In this document: in pieces, positions 15,065-21,708 of the stretch
How positions within the stretch are numbered: the stretch's first letter is position 1
Layout of the letters: the number at the start of each line of letters is the position of its first letter
NCBI GenBank assembly: GCA_009928265.1
Contig: RFPR01000009.1
Span: 1-24,989 of the forward strand
Reading direction: 5' to 3'
Length of the DNA: 24,989 nt
Origin: Pseudomonadota bacterium
GTDB taxonomy: Bacteria; Verrucomicrobiota; Verrucomicrobiia; Chthoniobacterales; UBA6821
Program-made: the position numbers and the translations under genes
The notes under the pieces: model-generated
Told to the model about the DNA's origin: nothing
The model's input: the letters and a program-made list of their open reading frames with translations, nothing else
The model's database searches: none

Positions 15065-16263
15065 GCCTTTCCTTTCAAAAGCGTAGCGACGGGATTGGGA
15101 AGTCCCAAGGTGCGGATGGAATCTAAAATGGAAGCCTCATTGATCAGCGAGCAGACGAGGATGGGCGTATTCCCGGCGGTGATTTCAGGACCTGCGATGA
15201 CATTAGCACCATGCAGCATCTTTCCTTGGTTGATCGGATTGCTATCCACGAATGCGGAGATCCTAGCGGTGCGTAGGCAGGTGTCCGAAAGTAACTTCAT
15301 GGTCAGCTGACCCGTCCCCCAAATGATGATTTCGGGATATTCCGCGATGAGGCGAGCAATATTGCCGTCGATGCGCTGCATCAGATCATGGGACAACGTG
15401 ATGTATTTCTCCAAATCCCCCCGAAGCGCTCGATCAGTCACTATCTGCAAGGAATCCGCTGACTTTCTGGCAAACCAGAAAAGGGCGGGATATGGCATGT
15501 CCTCGGCGGAATAGATTATCTTGGTGCCGCCAAGCTCGGGGACAAAGCGGTTTCGGCGACAGAGGTTGGCCAGACTCGCTTCGGAGAAATGATTGATGTG
15601 CTCGGTGTTGAAATCCTGAAACGGCGCCACCAGAAACTCATGATAGCGCGGTGCATCGGGCACCTCTATGTACACCCATCCTCCGGGATTCAATAACCCA
15701 TGCACCAGATCCATGGCCTCTGCCAGATCACGAACATGCTCCATCACATGGCTGAGGATGATTCCATCGAAGGAACCCGCTTCCACAGCAATGGCCGACA
15801 AGGTCCCGACCCAGGCATCTCCTTTGGCAAGGCTTCGGGTGACCTCGACGCAGGCGGGCGAGGGATCGATGCCGCAGACATTTTTAAATCCCTTCTCGCG
15901 TAATGCGACCAGCAATCCGCCGTTTGCACACCCGATGTCCACGATGCGCGCCTCTCGATCCGTACAAAACTCGGCCACGTGATCAGCCAACTGCTCAAGC
16001 CTCGCTTTATCCCAAGGCAACACGCCAGCCCCCGTGGACGTTGCACTGTCGGCATACTTGGACATGCCGGCATAATAGGAATCGTAACCAGCCTGATCGA
16101 CAGGGGTGTCGGAAAAAGCAAAGCCGCACTCATCGCAGACAACATAGTCGCAAATGGCAGGGAGCGGATTCCCTTCGCTTAATTGAAAATACTGAGTGTG
16201 GATCACCTTGCCGGTGACGCATCCGCAAATCGGACAGTAGCGAGTGAGTTTTTTACTCTCCAT
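15061..16263 (-). CDS. Zinc-finger SAM methyltransferase of the sugar C-methyltransferase type
   Basis: This 400-residue protein has three parts. A zinc-type N-terminus has Cys10-x2-Cys13 and Cys43-x2-Cys46 (CPIC and CDEC). The SAM domain has VDIGCANGG (108-116) and SHVMEHV (171-177). The C-terminal Rossmann-like domain starts IIIWGTGQL (312-320). This is the architecture of deoxysugar C-methyltransferases such as the TylC3/NovU type (Methyltransf_13/11/14 order). Those enzymes methylate a carbon next to a keto group of a nucleotide sugar, which fits the 4-keto intermediates made by the neighbours. Its stop overlaps the ThDP enzyme start by four bases. Some relatives are not true C-methyltransferases, so the exact activity is open. 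Confidence 0.85.
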   Translation of the reverse strand: MESKKLTRYCPICGCVTGKVIHTQYFQLSEGNPLPAICDYVVCDECGFAFSDTPVDQAGYDSYYAGMSKYADSATSTGAGVLPWDKARLEQLADHVAEFCTDREARIVDIGCANGGLLVALREKGFKNVCGIDPSPACVEVTRSLAKGDAWVGTLSAIAVEAGSFDGIILSHVMEHVRDLAEAMDLVHGLLNPGGWVYIEVPDAPRYHEFLVAPFQDFNTEHINHFSEASLANLCRRNRFVPELGGTKIIYSAEDMPYPALFWFARKSADSLQIVTDRALRGDLEKYITLSHDLMQRIDGNIARLIAEYPEIIIWGTGQLTMKLLSDTCLRTARISAFVDSNPINQGKMLHGANVIAGPEITAGNTPILVCSLINEASILDSIRTLGLPNPVATLLKGKA

Positions 16264-16275
16264 GAATCAAAGTCA

Positions 16276-17319
16276 TTATTGACGGTGTCGATGCCACACC
16301 GTCGTACGCTGGATTGATTGATTCAAGGGAATCAAAGTTTGAAGACCTAACTCAGATTGCGAGCGTTCCACCGAAGGAACATAGCGGGAAGGAACAAACG
16401 AGGAAGAGTTGAGTGGTAGAGAAATTGATGGAGATGTTGCACCGCCAGAAACAGAGGCTACCGTTTCGGCGAGTTGAGCAATCGACATCTCTTGGTCGGA
16501 GCCGACATTGTAGGGATGGCAAGCCGCTCCCTTGAAGAGGATCGTCCAGAGCCAAATGGCTAGATCCGCCGCATAAAGGTAGGAGCGGGAAGGGCTACCA
16601 TCCTTCACCTGGATCGGCTCATCCTTTAGGGCATCTCGGATGAAGTTCCCGATGGCGAAATGAGCATCCAATGGCAGATGAGGCCCGACGAAGGCGAAGC
16701 AACGGGCAATGGTTGTCTCCAAACCGTGTTCCTTGTGTGCGATCGAACAGAGGAGTTCTCCGACACGCTTGCCCTCTCCATAGGCGGAGTTGGGATCCAT
16801 GGGATCTGGTGCTCCGGCATATGTTTCAGGGATATGAGTCATATCTGGGGGTTGCTTTCCATAAACAGCTCCGGAACTCACAAAAAGGAGGCGCTTCGCA
16901 CCTGCTGCTACGGCAAAATCAAGCGTGCGACGTGTTCCCCGAATGATCGTATCAATCATCTCGCCAGGCGGAACCGGAGCGCCGGAAGTGGTGCCGGCAT
17001 GAATCACATGGGTGAAGGTTCCTTCAGGAAACTCAAAATCCCGTACATCGCCTCGGTGAAGCATGATCGATGATTCCCCCGCAAGATGAGGAACCTTGGC
17101 GTAAAAGGCCGCCGGATCGCGCGAAAGACCGACAAGCGTAGCTCCCAGATTCAGCTTGGAGTTGGCATAGGCAAAAGTCTCCAGCAGCCAAACACCGAAG
17201 AAACCCGTGGCGCCTGTGACGAAAATTCGCCCTCCACAAAGCTGCTCCCAGAGTGAGCGCGTGTGCGTGATCACATGCTCCAGATCTTCCCTGGGAAGTG
17301 GAGGGTGGGATTTGTTCAC
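16276..17319 (-). CDS. NAD(P)-dependent SDR, nucleotide-sugar epimerase/reductase
   Basis: This 347-residue extended SDR starts with GTG. An N-terminal extension of about 30 residues precedes TGATGFFG (35-42), the NAD(P)-binding motif. The catalytic triad is visible as SSGAVYG (148-154) with Tyr180 and Lys184 in SAYGEGKR. The region NVGSDQEMSIAQLAETV matches the sugar-binding half of the family. In CDP-dideoxysugar pathways an SDR at this place reduces the 4-keto group (abequose or paratose synthase) or, in yersiniose, the ketone of the two-carbon branch. Which of these applies cannot be read here. It lies 25 bases after rfbH and 12 bases before the methyltransferase. Confidence 0.85.
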   Translation of the reverse strand: MNKSHPPLPREDLEHVITHTRSLWEQLCGGRIFVTGATGFFGVWLLETFAYANSKLNLGATLVGLSRDPAAFYAKVPHLAGESSIMLHRGDVRDFEFPEGTFTHVIHAGTTSGAPVPPGEMIDTIIRGTRRTLDFAVAAGAKRLLFVSSGAVYGKQPPDMTHIPETYAGAPDPMDPNSAYGEGKRVGELLCSIAHKEHGLETTIARCFAFVGPHLPLDAHFAIGNFIRDALKDEPIQVKDGSPSRSYLYAADLAIWLWTILFKGAACHPYNVGSDQEMSIAQLAETVASVSGGATSPSISLPLNSSSFVPSRYVPSVERSQSELGLQTLIPLNQSIQRTTVWHRHRQ

Positions 17320-17344
17320 AAAGAAAAAGGGGAGATCAGTAAAA

Positions 17345-18862
17345 CTATTGTTGCCTCACAAAAGCCCTGATGACCCCTATCTCGTAATCCATCATCTCCT
17401 TGGTGAGACCCGGATAGGTTCCCAGGAAAATAGCCTGATTCATGATCTCATCGGCGCCGGTCATTTCACCGACAACCCGAATAGAGTCCGGTCGGTCTTT
17501 GCGAAGTTGGACAAAAACCGGCTGACGAAGGAGATTGCCCCCAAAAAACATTCGGTTGCCAATTTTCTTCGCATCAAGGTGACGCGCCAGATCGGTATGG
17601 GTAAATGATGCTGATAGCTTCACCCTTAGCATGAAGCCGAACCAACTGCAGTCGTTCCGGCAACCCGTGCTGTCCCAACTGAAGGCCGAGAGTCCTGAGC
17701 CTGCAGTCGAAGGCTTCTGCCAGTCGGTAGCATGAGTCGGCAGGCTGAAGTCGAAGACATCTTCGAGATCAGAGAGGCCGAAGCGGAGGTATTCCCAGTT
17801 TCGTGCTCTGGCCTCGATGAAGGCAGGGAGTTTCCGGAGTTGCTGACGCCCGATAGCAGCCTGCGGATCAAGGGGCTTCATGTTATAGCCAAGATGGCTG
17901 TATGTGTACTTGTGGTCGTAGCCGGGGGGCAATTCACCGAGATTCCAGCCGAAGCGTTTGCCGCAGGTATCATCCTTGCCAGAGGGGCACCAGCAGTCAC
18001 GGCCCCAGTCACGGAAGCTTTCGGCGTAGGTTTTCAGCGGAGGACGGAATACGATGTTCACAGCTCCTCCCTCACCCATGGTAAGGTGGTGGGGGGGATA
18101 AAAAGACTGCGTGGAGATATCTCCCCAGGTCCCAGTGTAGCGTGTCACGTGCGTTCCATTACTGGGAATACCAGGTGAATTCTCCGTAATGCCAAGCTCC
18201 TTGGCTTTCTCAATGGGCATCGAGTAGGTGCAACCCAGAGCGTCGCAGTTGTCCTCGATGAGCCAGAGGTCATGTCTACGGCAAAATTCCAACACTGCAG
18301 TGACATCGAACGGGTTGCCCAGTGCATGGGCTATCATGACGGCCTTGGTCTTTCCGGGAGAAAAAGCCGACTCCAGTTGCTCCGCACGGATGTTTCCTGT
18401 AGCGGGGTCATTATCGATGAAGACAGGAACGGCACCGTTCTGAAGGATCGGCGCCACCGTTGTGGGGAAACCCGCTGCCACGGTGATCACCTCGTCTCCG
18501 GGCATGATCCTCTTGTGTGAGGGAAGCTTGTGAGTGGTCAACGCAGATAGCGCGATCAGGTTGGCCGAGGAACCGGAATTGACGAGCAAGGAGTATTTCA
18601 CGCCTAGGAATGCGGCCAATTCTTTCTCAAAGGCTTCTCCCTCAGGCCCCAGTGTTAGCCAGAAATCCAGCGTGCTTCCCACGGCGGCCTCGACCTCGTC
18701 CTCGGTAAAGACGCGTCCCGCATAGGGAACCACAGTCTCACCGGGGATAAACTCTGATCGCGCCTTATCATTACCGGGACGCTGCGCAACATGGGCCTGC
18801 CGGGAATACTCGCGGGTAAGTCGGAGGATCTCAGCTTTGAGTTCAGAAAGGGACATGTTCAT
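17345..18862 (-). CDS. rfbH: CDP-6-deoxy-L-threo-D-glycero-4-hexulose-3-dehydrase (E1)
   Basis: This 505-residue protein is a PMP-dependent, iron-sulfur E1 dehydrase that removes the C3 hydroxyl of CDP-4-keto-6-deoxyglucose. Diagnostic features are SFYPPHHLTMGEGGA, with His259 where aminotransferases have the PLP lysine, and the cluster motif Cys290-x-Cys292-x7-Cys300 (CWCPSGKDDTC), with a further Cys at 206 or 211. These match the [2Fe-2S] ligand spacing known for E1. The protein is about 65 residues longer than the roughly 437-residue standard. Extra segments appear near 215-240 and 380-405. The first ATG is used; a second ATG is two codons on. It starts six bases after rfbG ends. The reductase partner (E3) is absent from the window. 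Confidence 0.95.
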   Translation of the reverse strand: MNMSLSELKAEILRLTREYSRQAHVAQRPGNDKARSEFIPGETVVPYAGRVFTEDEVEAAVGSTLDFWLTLGPEGEAFEKELAAFLGVKYSLLVNSGSSANLIALSALTTHKLPSHKRIMPGDEVITVAAGFPTTVAPILQNGAVPVFIDNDPATGNIRAEQLESAFSPGKTKAVMIAHALGNPFDVTAVLEFCRRHDLWLIEDNCDALGCTYSMPIEKAKELGITENSPGIPSNGTHVTRYTGTWGDISTQSFYPPHHLTMGEGGAVNIVFRPPLKTYAESFRDWGRDCWCPSGKDDTCGKRFGWNLGELPPGYDHKYTYSHLGYNMKPLDPQAAIGRQQLRKLPAFIEARARNWEYLRFGLSDLEDVFDFSLPTHATDWQKPSTAGSGLSAFSWDSTGCRNDCSWFGFMLRVKLSASFTHTDLARHLDAKKIGNRMFFGGNLLRQPVFVQLRKDRPDSIRVVGEMTGADEIMNQAIFLGTYPGLTKEMMDYEIGVIRAFVRQQ

Positions 18863-18868
18863 CGGAAG

Positions 18869-19924
18869 TCAGGGATTCTCATACTCCGCTATCTGAGAGC
18901 GGGTAATTTCTAAGGGCGTCACCCTATTGCCATGCACTTGATCGTACCATGTCACCGTCCGCTTGATTGTTTCCTCAAAGTTCCAGCGCGGTTTCCAACC
19001 AAGAAGTCGGTTGGCTTTTTCCACGGAAAGATTCAGTAGGGTCGCCTCATGAAGAGCCGCCGGGTCACTCACATCCTCCCATGAGCCCTGTCGGTTTTTC
19101 AGAATTTCCGTCACCAGATCCTCAACGGTTCTGTTCGAATCGGGACCTGGACCGAAGTTGAATGCAGTGGCCAATGATGGGTTCTCGGCAAGCCCGGCAG
19201 CAAGGGTGAGATATCCGGCAAGGGGCTCCAGGACATGTTGCCAAGGACGGACGGCCTTAGGGTTGCGGACGCGCATCTTATTACCTTGATTGAGGGCCCT
19301 CATGGCATCCGGAACGATCCGATCCTCGGCCCAGTCTCCGCCCCCGATGACATTTCCTGCCCGAGCACTAGCAACTCGCACCGGTGACTCCAGAAAATAT
19401 GAATTCCGGTAAGCCGACGTGGCAATCTCAGCCATCGCCTTGCTGGAACTATAGGGATCATGACCCCCAAGGGGATCATGCTCTTCGTAAGCCCTTCCGG
19501 ACTCATGGTTCTCGTAGCACTTGTCAGTCGTAACGATTACCGCAGAACATGAAGATTCAACGCCGCGCAGGGCCTCGAGGACATTGATCGTCCCCATCAC
19601 ATTGGTCTCGTAGGTCTCGACCGGTATGGCGTAGGAACGGCGCACCAAAGGTTGGGCTGCCATGTGAATCACAAAATCGGGTCGGAAGTCCTGTATGGAT
19701 TTGCTGACAGCAGCGGCATCCCGAATATCAGCCACTTCGTGCTCCAAACGTCCAGCCAAGCCTAGTTGCTCAAAGAGAGCCGGAGTCGTGTCCGGAGCCA
19801 AGGCATACCCATGAACAATCGCTCCAAGATCAAGAAGCCACTCCGAGAGCCAAGACCCTTTGAACCCAGTATGACCTGAAAGCCAAACCCGCTTTCCTCC
19901 AAATGACTGTCTTAAGTTTACCAC
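18869..19924 (-). CDS. rfbG: CDP-glucose 4,6-dehydratase
   Basis: This 351-residue extended SDR converts CDP-glucose to CDP-4-keto-6-deoxyglucose. It has the NAD-binding GHTGFKG (17-23), MAAQPLVRRSY typical of RfbG, the active-site TTDKCYEN (Thr132, Asp133, Lys134), and YSSSK with Tyr157 and Lys161. The length is normal. The start is GTG at 19924, overlapping the end of rfbF by seven bases, so the two are translationally coupled. Substrate specificity for CDP-glucose rather than dTDP-glucose is supported by the adjacent rfbF and rfbH. Confidence 0.96.
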   Translation of the reverse strand: MVNLRQSFGGKRVWLSGHTGFKGSWLSEWLLDLGAIVHGYALAPDTTPALFEQLGLAGRLEHEVADIRDAAAVSKSIQDFRPDFVIHMAAQPLVRRSYAIPVETYETNVMGTINVLEALRGVESSCSAVIVTTDKCYENHESGRAYEEHDPLGGHDPYSSSKAMAEIATSAYRNSYFLESPVRVASARAGNVIGGGDWAEDRIVPDAMRALNQGNKMRVRNPKAVRPWQHVLEPLAGYLTLAAGLAENPSLATAFNFGPGPDSNRTVEDLVTEILKNRQGSWEDVSDPAALHEATLLNLSVEKANRLLGWKPRWNFEETIKRTVTWYDQVHGNRVTPLEITRSQIAEYENP

Positions 19925-20685
19925 GTTTTCCAGGGAGATTGCCCCGACTGCCAGAGCTCTTCCAAGAGCTGCTTGTCACGGAGGGTATCCATCGGTTGCC
20001 AAAACCCGCGATGCTGGAATGCATGCAGCTCCCCGGATGATGCCAGGGACTGTAGCGGTTCCCTCTCCCAGATGATCGAGTCCCCGTCGATTTCAGCAAA
20101 CACCGAGGGCTCAAGGACAAAGAATCCCCCGTTGATCCACCCTCCATCTCCCTCGGGCTTCTCGATGAAGCCTTTGACGGCATTGCCCTGAACGTGAAGC
20201 GCTCCAAAACGCCCCGGAGGCTGGACCGCGGTCACGGTGGCTTTTTTCCCGGAGGCCTTATGAGCCGTGATAGATGCCTTCACGTCGACATTACCGACCC
20301 CGTCACCGTAGGTCATGCAGAAAGTTTCATTACCGACATACGAGGCTACTCTTTTGAGTCGCCCTCCGGTCATGGTGTTATCCCCAGTGTCCACAATCGT
20401 GACACGCCATGGTTCGGCGTGCTTTTCGTGCACCTCCATGGAGTTCTTTTCCATATCGAAGGTGACGTCGGACATGTGCAGGAAGTAGTTCGCGAAGTAT
20501 TCCTTGATCACATACCCCTTGTAGCCGGCACAGATCACAAAATCGCGGATCCCATGCGAGGAATAGATCTTCATGACATGCCAGAGAATCGGCTTTCCTC
20601 CAATCTCCACCATCGGCTTGGGGCGGGCAGCGGTTTCCTCACTAATCCGGGTCCCCAGACCACCGGCCAGAATGACACATTTCAT
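19918..20685 (-). CDS. rfbF: Glucose-1-phosphate cytidylyltransferase
   Basis: This 255-residue protein starts at ATG 20685 with MKCVILAGGLGTR; an in-frame upstream extension to 20742 adds 19 residues not typical of the family. It makes CDP-glucose from glucose-1-phosphate and CTP. Motifs are LAGGLGTRISEET (6-18), RPKPMVEIGGKPILWH, CMTYGDGVGNVD for the metal-binding Asp, and FIEKPEGDGGWINGGFF. It is the first gene of the eleven-gene operon. An AT-rich 168-base intergenic region separates it from the divergent ribbon-helix-helix gene. Confidence 0.96.
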   Translation of the reverse strand: MKCVILAGGLGTRISEETAARPKPMVEIGGKPILWHVMKIYSSHGIRDFVICAGYKGYVIKEYFANYFLHMSDVTFDMEKNSMEVHEKHAEPWRVTIVDTGDNTMTGGRLKRVASYVGNETFCMTYGDGVGNVDVKASITAHKASGKKATVTAVQPPGRFGALHVQGNAVKGFIEKPEGDGGWINGGFFVLEPSVFAEIDGDSIIWEREPLQSLASSGELHAFQHRGFWQPMDTLRDKQLLEELWQSGQSPWKTW

Positions 20686-20853
20686 TCCGAATTTGATAAC
20701 GGTACTTCCTGCAGTAGGAAAGCTCCAACCTTCCTGTACCACCCGCAGAATATCTTTGATTGAATAAATAATATGTGTTATACAGTATATGTTTTTTTAG
20801 CGCTGAACGGCATTTATTCTTGATAAGTGGACAAGATGACATAATTTTCGTAC
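20686..20853. promoter_or_regulatory. AT-rich divergent regulatory region with palindrome
   Basis: This region separates rfbF (minus) from the ribbon-helix-helix gene (plus) and is far richer in A and T than the rest of the window. It contains the perfect 5-bp-arm palindrome TATAC-A-GTATA (20779-20789), a T run at 20792-20798 and AGCGCT (20799-20804). On the minus strand TATTAT (complement of 20768-20773) is the best -10 for the operon, without a clear -35. The rfbF leader also has nested repeats GGTAC...GTACC with AGGAA...TTCCT inside (about 20700-20740), a possible stem-loop. Confidence 0.5.
20837..20845 (+). promoter_or_regulatory. Extended -10 promoter for the ribbon-helix-helix gene
   Basis: TG (20837-20838), one base, then CATAAT (20840-20845) matches an extended -10 element, five of six in the hexamer. 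Upstream TTGATA (20820-20825) would be only 14 bases away, too short for a standard -35. A start 7-9 bases after the hexamer falls at 20852-20854, the A of the ATG, so the message may be leaderless. No Shine-Dalgarno sequence precedes this gene, which is consistent. Confidence 0.4.
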
Positions 20854-21048
20854 ATGCCAAAACGACGCGATGGGATCATGACAGTCCGCATTCCCACGGA
20901 CGAAAAAGATATGCTGCAGGCGATCGCTGACCACGCCGATGTCACCTTAAGTGATGTTGTCGTCCGTGCAGTACGCGACTTCATCGAGGCTAACTCCGCC
21001 GCCCTGAAAAAGGGTGCTAAGCCAAAGGCCCGCCCTATGGGCTTCTGA
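20854..21048 (+). CDS. Ribbon-helix-helix DNA-binding protein
   Basis: This 64-residue protein has the CopG/Arc-type pattern: a short strand MTVRIPTDEKD, helix A (DMLQAIADHAD), a TLSD turn, and helix B (VVVRAVRDFIEANS). A basic tail KKGAKPKARP follows. It would act as a dimer, inserting a beta ribbon into the DNA major groove at short palindromes. No toxin gene follows, so it is not an obvious antitoxin. It diverges from the polysaccharide operon and could control that operon or itself. A strong bidirectional terminator follows. Confidence 0.82.
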   Translation: MPKRRDGIMTVRIPTDEKDMLQAIADHADVTLSDVVVRAVRDFIEANSAALKKGAKPKARPMGF

Positions 21049-21071
21049 TTCCTCTCAGAAATTCTTTTACG

Positions 21072-21115
21072 AAAAACCCGCGGTTAGGAAGAGCATCCTT
21101 AATCGCGGGTTTTTT
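21072..21115 (+). terminator. Bidirectional intrinsic terminator after the ribbon-helix-helix gene
   Basis: AAAAACCCGCG (21072-21082) pairs perfectly with CGCGGGTTTTT (21104-21114), with additional weaker pairs towards the loop and a T run to 21115. The A run on the other side allows action on both strands. Confidence 0.88.
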
Positions 21116-21146
21116 CTTGGGGTAATGGGCTGTGTTCCAGCCAAAG

Positions 21147-21177
21147 AAAAAGCCCCAGAGTTTCCTCTGGGGCTTTT
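21147..21177 (-). terminator. Intrinsic terminator of the rpoA-rplQ operon
   Basis: GCCCCAGAG (21152-21160) pairs perfectly with CTCTGGGGC (21165-21173) around a TTTC loop and is flanked by A4 and T4. Read on the minus strand it gives a GC stem followed by a U run, 22 bases after the rplQ stop. Together with the preceding hairpin it insulates two convergent genes. Confidence 0.88.
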
Positions 21178-21198
21178 CGTTGATTCCGTAAGAGTGGT

Positions 21199-21675
21199 TT
21201 ATTCGCCTTTCTCTTCCTTAGCTTTTTTTGGAGCGGCCTTTTTCTTGGGAGCTGGCTTTTCAGCCTTGGCCGGCTTGGCGGCGGCTTCCGTGGCAGGCTC
21301 TTCCTTCGTCACCTCGGGGGCATAATCGACCCACTCGAGATAGGCCATCGGGGCACTGTCGCTCAGGCGGGCGCCGAGTTTCACTATCCGGGTGTAGCCT
21401 CCCTTGCGGTCAGCGGCGGCCGGGGCAATCTCGGTGAAGAGTTTCTTCACGATGTCCTTGTGCTTGAGGTAGGAGAGCGCGATACGGCGTGCATGGAGAT
21501 TACCCTTCTTGCCGAGGGTGACCATCCGCTCAGCAAGCGGCTTGGTCGCCTTCGCTTTGGCGAGGGTGGTCTTGATGCGGCGGTGCTCGATAAGGCTGCA
21601 GACCTGATTCGACAGGAGCGAATCGCGGTGGGCCTGCGAGCGGCCGAGCTTAACGGTCTTTTTCTGGTGACGCAT
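21199..21675 (-). CDS. rplQ: 50S ribosomal protein L17 with charged C-terminal tail
   Basis: The 158-residue protein begins MRHQKKTVKLGRSQAHR, with IKTTLAKAKATKPLAE and GGYTRIVKLG, all typical of L17 near the peptide exit tunnel. The conserved part ends at about residue 117 (YLEWVDY). The remaining 40 residues are a low-complexity Lys/Ala/Pro/Glu tail (KPAPKKKAAPKKAK) that the usual 117-127-residue L17 does not have. It follows rpoA by 33 bases, the standard arrangement, and is followed by a strong terminator. Confidence 0.98.
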   Translation of the reverse strand: MRHQKKTVKLGRSQAHRDSLLSNQVCSLIEHRRIKTTLAKAKATKPLAERMVTLGKKGNLHARRIALSYLKHKDIVKKLFTEIAPAAADRKGGYTRIVKLGARLSDSAPMAYLEWVDYAPEVTKEEPATEAAAKPAKAEKPAPKKKAAPKKAKEEKGE

Positions 21676-21708
21676 GACGTGTCGTTTCTTTCGTTCTTAC
21701 TGGGCGCC

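Noticed and set aside
20715..20735. Resemblance of GGGTGGTAC in the rfbF leader to the ops/JUMPstart element of polysaccharide operons
   Set aside because: Only a partial match to GGCGGTAGCGT, and no RfaH evidence in the window.
20779..20789. LexA-like site in the intergenic palindrome
   Set aside because: CTGTATA is present but no ACAG follows at the required 8-base spacing on either strand.
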